A stretch of DNA of 64,000 bases, from contig NC_087076.1 of assembly GCF_026151205.1 (NCBI RefSeq), positions 14,245,675 to 14,309,674 on the forward strand. The letters run 5' to 3'. The stretch's first letter is position 1. Each line of letters opens with the position of its first letter. Position numbers and translations under genes: made by a program. The DNA is from Bolinopsis microptera. Its lineage: Eukaryota > Ctenophora > Tentaculata > Lobata > Bolinopsidae. Positions 22,130 through 31,600 of the stretch are shown one piece after another. Under the pieces are notes generated by a model. That model ran no database searches. It was not told the DNA's origin and was given only the letters and a program-made list of their open reading frames with translations.

Positions 22130-24211
22130 CTAAGTGGGATAAACTCCCACTGGTCGGGTGGCCTTCCTTTGTCTTACTCTCTCCTGTCTCTCCCTCACAT
22201 ACACCCACTGTTTCAGACATCTCACAAATTTAGCAATACCAAGCTCTCCGAGATGGATTTCATCACCATTTCTCGTGAGTTTCATAGCAAGCAACCCTTT
22301 ACCGTCTAAAAAGTGGCCAACACCAAGGTGCCATGCATTCTGGTTAAAGCTAGAGTACAACATTTCATCAACCAAGCTGTTGAATGCCATAATGTTTTTA
22401 TTCATCTTAGGGAGTCTAGACGGTAAAACTGCTGTGACAAACAACTTCGCCTTAGGGCACAGTTTCTGGATCTGCTGGATTTTCAGGTGGAGAATGTCTA
22501 CCAGCTGGTGTATATCACCAGGTGACTGCACATTTTCAACTCGTAGATCGTTGGTCCCACAAACTAAGATGACGTTGCTATAACCAATGCAGAGCTTAGG
22601 GTCTATTGCACTGACCTTGTTGGCTTTAACACGTTCACCTGGGAAGGACTGTCCAAGGGTTCCAGTACCGACACCGAACTTGATGGGCTTGGTGTTAGAG
22701 TCGCCCATGATGATGCAGCTCCTGCTAAACTGTTTGCTCACAGTTCTCAGTGTGATGGAGAACCTTCCTGTCTGCACAGAAGACTGAGTTTCAGCAGGAC
22801 CTGTTTCATCAATACCGTGACGATACCAGGCTTGTGACGATCGTGTCATCACATACACTGAGTTAGATTCTGGACTCACACTATGAACATACTCAGTTGA
22901 GGCTTCGTTTCCGGTCTCATGGATGCACTTAAAGCACACCTTCCTGACGTCGCCTATGCTGATAGTAGCAATTTCTGAGTTAGCAATAATCTCAGACTCA
23001 TCGTCAGAGTGAAAAGGGAGCTTGCTACTAGTGGTGGTATCAACTGAGGGAGGGTAGTAGTTTATTAGGATGGAGTTGGGCTTATGGGTCAGTCTGCACT
23101 TTGATGTAACTGCGTCTATGGCTGAGGCAAGGGGTGCTGGGATTGTGGGGGATAGGGGTGGGTCTGAATCACCAGTATAAGAGTAGTCTTCCCCAAACTT
23201 GAGGACCTGTCTTCCATTCTTCGGGATGAACTTATTACTAGCTTGGCTCTCCAGGAGAAACTCTGTAACTTCTTTGAGGATCTCAGCACTTAGCACATCG
23301 ACCAGGTAATCACACACTGGAGGTTCTGTGCATTTAGGGAGGGGGATTTCTGTAGCAGGTGGTGCTTCAGATGGACTTCTGGACTGCTGAAATTCATGAA
23401 TCTCTTGACTCAGCTTCTTCAGTCTTGTCTCCAGGGATACAATCTCCACAGTAGGCATACTGTTACCAACAGCATTAGAAATAGCATCTGATATAGCCTG
23501 TATGTTCTGGCTGTAGTCTACAGAGCTCTTTAGGTTGTTGTCCATCTTGGCTGACATGCTGGAGCCTGGTCTGGGGAATGATGTATCGAAACACCATGGA
23601 CATAGCCATTCTGAGAGAATAATATTCAGAGAAGCTTCAAGAGGTGTATCGTGCTGAATGTTGTTAGCACCCTTGAGATTGGAACAGGAAGCATGCCAGT
23701 GCTGAAAACATCTGGTACACTTGAACTTCCATTCCTTACCATCTGATGTTGATCGGCAAGGACAATCACTCTTTGAAGCCCGTTGTTTTACTGTAGGTTT
23801 ATCCTGGATTTCAAGTTCTTCAGCAGACTCTTCAGCATGTGAGAATGGAGGAAAGGACTTGTACAGAGGGCTCATTGGACTGCTGGGGCTCTTTCTGAGG
23901 TTTGATGATTCTAAAGCTGATATCAGGTTTGGGCTGATCTTTTCAATAACCAGATTACCTGGAGGTTTAAGAACAGATGTCTCTGGTTGTTCTTGGGGTG
24001 ACTTTGATGGGCGTTTACCCAGCACAGCTTTCTGGGCCATTGCGCTAGGGCTGTTCCTGCGCAGGGCTTTGTTGTCTGCTAGAGGTTTCTTCTTTTGGGA
24101 GGTAGCTCCTCTGCCGGATGGTGACATGCTAGCTCTGGATCCTGGGTTGGTAGGAGGAGGAGTGTGTCTAGGGGAACGCCTTTGGGTACTAGCACTTGAG
24201 GTAGTAGCCAT
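22130..24211 (-). CDS. LINE ORF1: PHD finger, AlkB-like dioxygenase, SGNH esterase
   Basis: Intact 693-residue protein. Residues 1-145 are basic and S/P-rich. A PHD-like zinc finger spans 150-208 (CPCR...KCTRCFQHWHASC...WLCPWC). Residues 255-275 could form a short coiled coil. Residues 300-495 fit an AlkB-type 2OG-Fe(II) dioxygenase: NSILINYY at 379-386, iron-ligand HSD (H401, D403), second histidine in YRH (H465) and 2-oxoglutarate motif RFSITLR (R483, R489), in AlkB order and spacing. Residues 500-670 form an SGNH/GDSL hydrolase: block I GDSN at 503-506, block III GTND at 552-555, block V D650/H653. Esterase and PHD domains are known in some CR1-type ORF1 proteins; I do not know of AlkB there. 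It may bind the LINE RNP and reverse alkyl lesions or methyl marks on element RNA (inference). The UAG stop lies 6 nt before the in-frame ORF2 AUG. Confidence 0.87.
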   Translation of the reverse strand: MATTSSASTQRRSPRHTPPPTNPGSRASMSPSGRGATSQKKKPLADNKALRRNSPSAMAQKAVLGKRPSKSPQEQPETSVLKPPGNLVIEKISPNLISALESSNLRKSPSSPMSPLYKSFPPFSHAEESAEELEIQDKPTVKQRASKSDCPCRSTSDGKEWKFKCTRCFQHWHASCSNLKGANNIQHDTPLEASLNIILSEWLCPWCFDTSFPRPGSSMSAKMDNNLKSSVDYSQNIQAISDAISNAVGNSMPTVEIVSLETRLKKLSQEIHEFQQSRSPSEAPPATEIPLPKCTEPPVCDYLVDVLSAEILKEVTEFLLESQASNKFIPKNGRQVLKFGEDYSYTGDSDPPLSPTIPAPLASAIDAVTSKCRLTHKPNSILINYYPPSVDTTTSSKLPFHSDDESEIIANSEIATISIGDVRKVCFKCIHETGNEASTEYVHSVSPESNSVYVMTRSSQAWYRHGIDETGPAETQSSVQTGRFSITLRTVSKQFSRSCIIMGDSNTKPIKFGVGTGTLGQSFPGERVKANKVSAIDPKLCIGYSNVILVCGTNDLRVENVQSPGDIHQLVDILHLKIQQIQKLCPKAKLFVTAVLPSRLPKMNKNIMAFNSLVDEMLYSSFNQNAWHLGVGHFLDGKGLLAMKLTRNGDEIHLGELGIAKFVRCLKQWVYVRERQERVRQRKATRPVGVYPT

Positions 24212-24271
24212 GATGATATGATATCAGAGATATGTCCGGAGTCCAGGGGGCCAGCTTGGACAGACCCCTGC

Positions 24272-24315
24272 ACCTCAAATTATTTGTTATATAGTAGTGT
24301 TGAAAGTATTAAAAC
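24272..24315 (-). promoter_or_regulatory. Shared LINE 5' box, copy in the AlkB-bearing LINE
   Basis: 44 bp, identical to 28821-28864. It starts GTTTTAATAC, contains CTATATAAC and ends TTTGAGGT. It is the extreme 5' end of both LINEs although their ORFs are clearly different, so an internal promoter element is the likely role. Confidence 0.6.
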
Positions 24316-25181
24316 TTTCAGGTTCAGGTTGCGCAAGCAAACTGAACCAGGAGCAGACCCATGTAAAAATTCAACAAAGTAAGGCAATAAAACAGCAAAC
24401 CGGTGAAATTGCAGATATATAAAATCATAAATTATTTTATACACTCAAACATTTTCAAATGAAAACACAATTTTTGCTCTGCAACGCTAACTTGACCTGG
24501 CCGCTGATACGTGGTAAAATTATTAGCAAAAATAGTAAAGTTTGATTCAAATTACAGCATACATTAAAAGTTAAATTACTTACTACAAACCTGCTAGTCA
24601 AAAGCTTTGTTCAAGGAAATTTTAAAAATCATTTATGTTTAAATTAATCTATTCTATTCACCATTTAGCTCTAAGCTCTGTACTGTAGAAAGTATGGATT
24701 TTATTTGACAATGACAACTACGTTGCAAGTATTCGGTTTTTCTAATCGATACTTTTTACCGCGTCAAAAAATATCAATCACAACCAAAGTTATGAATAGT
24801 AATAATCTTGAGCGTAAATGTGAGCCTTGTCTGTAGTAACGATGTATCATAAAGCGTTGCTAATCTGTGGTTGCTTGCACACGTGTAATTTTTTGATGTT
24901 GCTAAGCAACAATGTTAATTTTACCTCACTTACAATGTTAATTATATAAAATCTAAAGCTTAAATCAAAATTCTAAGAATGCTATCTACTATTCCTGTCC
25001 TTTTTCTACAACCCTACTAAAATTCGCGAGGTCTCAACTCCATTTGCGAGCTGAAATTGGTCAGGAAGAAAGGTCGATTTTTGGTCAATTAGTAAGCTAA
25101 AGGCAGCACATAATATGTAAGGAAGTGTACTGGAGGATGTTATTGAAACATGAAAATAAGACTATAGTTTCTAGATGTAAT

Positions 25182-25461
25182 CAGTGGCGTAACATTGCCT
25201 GTTGGCGCCCCCGCCGAAAAAGCGCCCCTCTGTTAGCGATCCCTCCCCTTTTCGTGCCCCTCCATAAAATTGAACAAATTAGGTGATTTTAGAGGATACG
25301 CCAGTAAAATCTCTAAAAAAGTGTGTATCTAGAGCAAAACGCGCAGTTTTGCTAGTACTTTAGTTAAGTTTTCGAAATTGTCCCACATTCAAACGACGAT
25401 TTGGCGCCCCCCCCTAAGACGGCGCACAGCGGGGTCAGCGGGGCCCTTCATTATGTCACTG
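25182..25461 (+). mobile_element. 280-bp MITE with CAGTGGCGTAAC end, copy 1
   Basis: Starts CAGTGGCGTAAC and ends with the complement of CAGTGACATAA. The interior has the GGCGCCCCC/AAGCGCCCC blocks and is the reverse-orientation homologue of 61166-61464. No coding capacity. Confidence 0.8.
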
Positions 25462-25825
25462 GTTGTAATGTCAATATCATTCGCCATTGAATCTGACAAT
25501 CTGTTTGCAAGTAGATTAGGACCACGAATGAACGTGTTACCTGTTTTAAGATGTGATTTAGGTGTAAGAAATATGTTTATCAATAGCTTAAATGAGCTTA
25601 ACAAGGTGAAAGATATGGCTGTATGCAATAAATGTTGTATTGGGACAATTTGTATTATGGGCACAGATTACCACATTAAGGTATTTATCTTTTAAATCAT
25701 TTTTGTTGGTATGATCCTGATGAATAAAGATAATAGTTTCTAGCATTGAAGTTATTCAAAAGTATAATTAATCGTTTTCTTGGACCATGTTATTACAGTA
25801 GAACTTAATAACGATGTCCCAGTTG

Positions 25826-26262
25826 TTAAACAAGAAATGCGGCCGCTTTTCTTTTGTGGATGGCCGCTCAATTTCCCAATCCTTGATGGCGTATTTTATC
25901 ATATTCCATACAACCTGGGGACTCCAGTCTTTACTGTTTATAAGCATGCAGAATGCAGATTTGGCGGAGTGACAGGCCAGTTAATATAATTCCATATTGA
26001 ATTTTAAAACTGTGTATATTTCTATGTAACCATATTTTTATTGTTTATGCAACCTGACACGGACACTTGGAGTAGCAAGAGAATGGACAGAAGGTATATA
26101 CCTAAAAACAACTTTGCACAGGTAGGAACGTGAGCGATAACTGAGCGCGAGGGCACGCACAACGGTTGCAAGCTGCCATATATGGGGGGAAACCCTTATT
26201 CGCTAACCCTTGTCCTTGACTCTTTTGTGCCTTGAGCATTTCGAGTAATGGATCGGGAAAAA
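25826..26262 (+). repeat. Dispersed repeat, copy 1
   Basis: Homologous in opposite orientation to about 40078-40658. Shared landmarks: AAGAAATGCGGCCGC, GGCCGCTCAATTTCCC, CAACCTG-GGGAC-CCAG, TTGTTTATGCAACCTGACAC and CTTGTCCTTGACTCTTTTG. Copies differ in length; probably a non-autonomous transposon. Confidence 0.75.
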
Positions 26263-27480
26263 ATAAAACACTGTAAAGCAATCAAACACCAGGAACATTG
26301 TGATATCTAAGACAGACAAAAGGGATTTGATTGGTGACCCAATCATTTTACAATTGTCATACTAAAATATTTGGTCTGCAGTCAAGTACATCCAGTTTGT
26401 TCCCAAATGTCAAAATGTTCATCTGAATTATAACAATTTAGCCAGATTTATTTTCAGTCATAGTAATATTATATATTGGAGTAGTTAGTTTGTATGTCAA
26501 ATATAACATGTTAAATATAGCGTGTTCAATATAAAATATTACTATTATGTTTGCTGAAGGGTACTCTCACACTTTAAAAAATTTTACATCTTATGTCAGG
26601 GTCTATGAACCCTCAATCACAGATATACATATAATAATATATGATAACCTTTTCAATTCACACTCTAAGCTATCCGTGAGAGTAGCGGAAAATAAATTAG
26701 TAAGCTAAATATAAGTAACGACTTATACACGATTAACTTAAAATTAAAACAAATTTATAAAAATTTCAAAAAAACATCGGTTGTGATTTTTAAATAAAAT
26801 AAATACTAAAATAATATTTTTAAAAAATTCAGTTTAAAATTTGACTGATGATAGTTATAACCGACAGTGTCAATCCTTATTCACATCCCGGCGCGGCACA
26901 GTGGTGCAAGTTCATTGCGCTGCAATCCACTTATAATATTATTAAAATTATATATTATCAATTTGCGCTACAATTATGACAGCATAAAATGAATTTATTG
27001 ATTCATTATTAATTTATTTTAAAACCACACACGTTTTAAAATTAAAACTTAATTCAAAGTTTTTGATGCTAGTATTGAAATTGACGGATGATACTCGTTT
27101 AAATTTGTTCGAATTAGCGCGCGCCGCTTTCTTCTCGAAGGCACGAAACTTTAAAGTAGCGCGCGCCGAGTCAGTTCATTAATAATAGAGAAATATTGAA
27201 ACGATTATTCTATAGCCTTGTACTTTAAAACATTGTATACAGGTTTTGTAAACCTTGATAAAACATTATACAGACAAGCACGTGCTGTGCAAATTTTGTC
27301 ATTTATAAAACACATTTTATTTTCAAAATCGAGCGCCTCGGCAAAAAATTTTATGTCTACATTGTTATGTCGTCTGTCATATATATCCTGTCATCACTCC
27401 TGGAGTAATGGATATTATATGTTTATTTCAATAAATATAAGAATCAATAAATTAGAATAGAATATTGTCTTCTTTTCATA

Positions 27481-27975
27481 TCACTCTTCTGAAACCTCTT
27501 CCTCTACATTTGCAACCTCATCGCTGATCATCAACTTCCTCATCTTCATCATCAACATCATCACCCTTGTCTTCATCGCTGGTGGTGTGTGCGAGATCAG
27601 ATTTAGGTCCAGTTCGTCAACAGGTATTGCTTTCTCATAATACCGTCCTCTGTGTCCTCTCACTGCAATCAAAACTGTTTTAAGTAGCTCAAATCGCAAA
27701 CGACGTCTTAGATTTGCCATGATGAGGCTTTTGTCCTGGCTGGTCTTGGCTGCCAGAAGTGTTGCCACTCGTTTAAGGAACATGGTAGCCTGTGGGCCCA
27801 TACCTCCGGTGGTCGAGAATAGGAAAGAAAAAGGCCATTGCAGTTCCTTTTTCGATCTGTACACAGCGGTCTCCATATTTCCTTTCTTTCTCTCTCTCTC
27901 ATGCTTATTGTACATCTTTGCTGGGGTGTTGTGATTAGCGTTGGATTTGGCTCCGGGGTGTAAAACCCTGTCATC
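27481..27975 (-). pseudogene. Decayed retrotransposon reverse-transcriptase C-terminus
   Basis: Two overlapping minus frames together show the tail typical of one invertebrate retroelement family: HPGAKSNAN, MYNKHERERKK, FSTTGGMGPQATMFLKRVA and LRFELLKTVLIAVRGHRGR. The two frames mean at least one indel. No catalytic core is present here. Confidence 0.6.
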
Positions 27976-28694
27976 TTTTTAAAAATTTATAATTCACAAT
28001 ACATGTATTATAAACAATTTTGACCAATCATATTTTAGAGCAATAGCATCTCGAAGTTCTTGTTTGTTACAAATATTAACCCTAGTTGTCAATGGCTGGC
28101 TCTATGCTAATAATGACTGGCTTTGAAGCATCAATTAAAGGAATGCAAGCGAAAATAGTATCCTTTACCAAGACAGGCAATTATAAAAACTAAAAGCATC
28201 TAAACTTGAAATTTTCAATATTCTGCAGACTTCGACAAATATGACGGAAAGGGCAAAAAGGCAAAGATGTCATTTCTTTCAGTAATGTGTATGTGTGTAC
28301 TGTTTGAAACAATTTATTTATATTATTTCTTTCAGTAATTGCATTAGTCAATCCTCTCACTTATATTGATCTTTGCTGATCTGTTGGAAGGTGCTTTATA
28401 TAAGAATCTTTGTCAACTTTTTTAAATGTTTCATTACACGATCAATGTGCTTAAATAGTCAAATTGAAGCAGGTTATTATTATCAAACAATGCGTCACTT
28501 AAATTACAATTTTTTTATGTCATGTAGCTTGGAACTGCAGACTCCAATTTGCAATTACAAGTTACAGTCTGCATCTGCAGACCATTTTATTTAGTAGTTT
28601 ACTTTGAATATAACTGTTTCTTAGAAGTTCAATTGTACACATCTTTGCACTTTATTATCTCACTAACACAATGTGTTGTAGCGTGAAATAGAAC

Positions 28695-31600
28695 ATGGTT
28701 GTTCCAAATTCAACCCCCAAAGATGAAGAGAGCACAAACAAGAGGATCACCCTCAAGATTCTGATACCCGGAGTTGTGGCAGGTAATCAACTTAAGTTTA
28801 CTGTATCTCTCATGATGATAGTTTTAATACTTTCAACACTACTATATAACAAATAATTTGAGGTATGTGACATGTACAAATAGTGGAGAAGTAGTGGAAT
28901 CGTAGACAAGCTATAACGTAGACTCTGACCAGACAAGGCCTCCAGACCAGTCGCTGAAGACCTTTCTTCACTTCTCATCTATATCTTTAAAGGGAGTCCG
29001 ACCCACAAGTCGGAACCTCTCCGGTGGGTTATATCTTTCTCAATTTTGTTTCGACATCTCTGGATTGACGTACACCTTGGAAAACGTTTTGAATGGCTAC
29101 TTCTAATTCTAAATCCCTGATTCTATCTGAATTAACTTCTCCTCAGCTTGATAGTGTTTTGTACAAATTCCAGCTGATTGCTCCGGATGGGTATGACGAG
29201 GATGGAAAACGTGAACTACTGCGCAGCAGCAAAGTCTTCATACGAGGAATTGGGGACCAGGCTAATGAGAACATTTTGGCGATATTCAGTAACAAAGGTA
29301 CATTTGTCGATTTTGAGTCAGCAGATGGAAAGGTAAAAGGAATTTTTGCTAAATCAGAATCTGGTAAGGTGATGTATCCATGTTCTGTTTGCTGTAAAGA
29401 GGTTACAGATAGGTCAGATACATCAGGTCTTGGTATCGAATGTAGTGGATGTGGGTGGTATTTTCACACTAGCTGCACATACAAGCCTGTTAGTCTTGAC
29501 CTTTTTAAAGCTCTTAAGGACTCTCCAAGCTACATCAAGGTGCTGTGCCCCCCATGCAACTCCGTGTATGGTAGTGCTCTCTCCAAGCTGAAGCGTGTGG
29601 AGCATAAGTTGGATGCTATGGCTGTGAAGGTTAACAGTGTAGAAACTAAGGTAAAACAGGCGGCCACTAAAGTACCCTACAGTACTGCTGTTTCAAATGG
29701 TATCTCCAAAAACAGTCCTATCCCACAAAAGGTCATGGAGGGTTTGAAATCTATATCAAAAGCTAAACAGGAGTCTGATGATGTTGAGCGACTCAAACGT
29801 ACCAGAGTTGTTATCCGACCAGAAGATACTAACATAAGGACTAGTCGTGATATACGTAAGGCTTTCAATCAGCATTACAAAGGCATGGTGATCAAACATT
29901 GTAGGCTAACGGCATCAGGATCCATCACATTTGAGTTTGAAGATGAAAACACAGCAAACAATGTGCAGTCTAACTGGGAAACAAGTCATTTTGGTGGTAA
30001 TAAAGGTATGAAAATACCAGGAGACTATAACACTGTGGCCATGGTTAAGCATGTGTATGATGATCACAATGAGGATGACATGAAAAATGAGATTATGCAA
30101 AACTACTCTGGTATTGTCACAAAATGCGAATTTCAACGGAAAAGGTCTGATAAATCATTCAATGGAATGATCAAACTTGAATTTTCGTCTCGAGAAGAAA
30201 TGATGAAGGTAGTCAAAGACAAGATACAGTTTTGTCATCAGCGCTATATTGTTGAAGAGTACAAAAGAAGGTCCAGGGTTATCAAGTGCAACAAGTGCCA
30301 AGGTTGGGGACATATTCACCGGTATTGCACCAAGCCAGCTAAGTGTGGAAATGTGCAGAAAATCATGAAAGCAATAGCTGTTCAATAACCAGTGGGTTCA
30401 AGTGTGCACATTGCAACAAAGATCACCAAGCAGGATCATTTGATTGTGCAGTGTACAAAGAGAAATTGGTTAAATTCTCTCATGATGCATTATGATCGAT
30501 TATAACACTTCAAGTAGAAATGCCCAAAATAGCACAGTGTTTGGTAAATTATGCACAATCAACATCTGCGGACTATCCCAAAGAAGCAACATGATGCTAA
30601 GCAAGTATGCGTTTGACAACGACATCCTTCTATTTGGTGTGCAGGAGACAGGTGCTGGAAGCCAATGGAAATCATTAACAAACATGAAAACTTTTGAAGA
30701 TACAAATAATAATAGCAACAAAGGCTGTGCAATCATGGTTAGACAAGAGATCATGTTCACACAGCTTCCTGTTATCTCAAACATTTCATCAAATATTGAC
30801 TCAGTTTGGGGAATGTTATCTTGGAACGGCAAAAGATACATAATTGGCAACCTCTATTTGAAACTGGACTACCTATCAGGTGTGAAAGAGATGTTGGTTA
30901 TGCTTGATAAGGCTCATGAAATGAGCAAGCTTCACAAGTGTACAGGTGTGATTGCTATGGGGGATTTTAATGCTCGCCACTTTATCTGGAATGATACTGT
31001 GGTAAATAAGTATGGAAAATATATTGAAGAACATCTAGACTGGTCCAAGTTCTGTGTCCATGCACCTTCGTCAAGCACGTTCTTGGCAAGGAATGGGAGC
31101 AGCCATATTGACTTTTTCATCACATCCACACAGCTCGATAAGTATATAGATCATCCAATTGCAGATCACTTTGCTAACTTGTATAGTGGGGCTCCTTTGA
31201 GAGGTCACGTTCCAGTATCAATCAATGTTCAATCACAACCTGTGGCAATCAGGTCAGAGAATGTTCAGAAGTATAACCTTCAGTCAATGGACTGGTTTAA
31301 CTGGACTAGAGACATTGAGATTGACTTGACACTCGAAAAAACCGATAGCTTAGCAACTGATGGGACTATCAAGGAATTGCTGGAAGTTATTAACACAGCT
31401 ATTGATGTTTCTACAAAAGAAAACTGCCAAATGAAATGTGTCTCCAAACACAGTAAACCGTACTGGACCCCCAAGCTATCTGTGCTTTCTGGGAAACTAA
31501 GATTCGACCTCAAATCGTATTTAACCAGAAATACGGACACTGCATTTGAAGCAATGCAGACCTCAGAGAAGGAATTTGAAGAAGCAAGAAAGCAGGCATG

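Larger units (their letters stand above)
16657..24315 (-). mobile_element. Non-LTR retrotransposon with PHD/AlkB/SGNH ORF1
   Basis: An apparently 5'-complete LINE read on the minus strand. Its 5' end is set by a 44-bp box (24315-24272) identical to the proven 5' terminus of the other LINE in this window. ORF1 (24211-22130) is followed in the same frame by ORF2 (start 22123), which is split by a 2,067-bp inserted element at 19685-21751. The ORF2 layout (APE-type endonuclease, then FADD reverse transcriptase) and an ORF1 with PHD plus esterase resemble the CR1/L2 group. The 3' end beyond 16657 is not resolved. Confidence 0.88.
24317..28694. other. Intergenic, repeat-rich
   Basis: No complete gene seen. 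Contains a 280-bp MITE (25182-25461), one copy of a dispersed repeat (25826-26262), a short GC-rich dispersed word (27081-27139) shared with 62403-62462, and a decayed reverse-transcriptase tail (27481-27975). The remainder is AT-rich single-copy-looking DNA. Confidence 0.55.
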
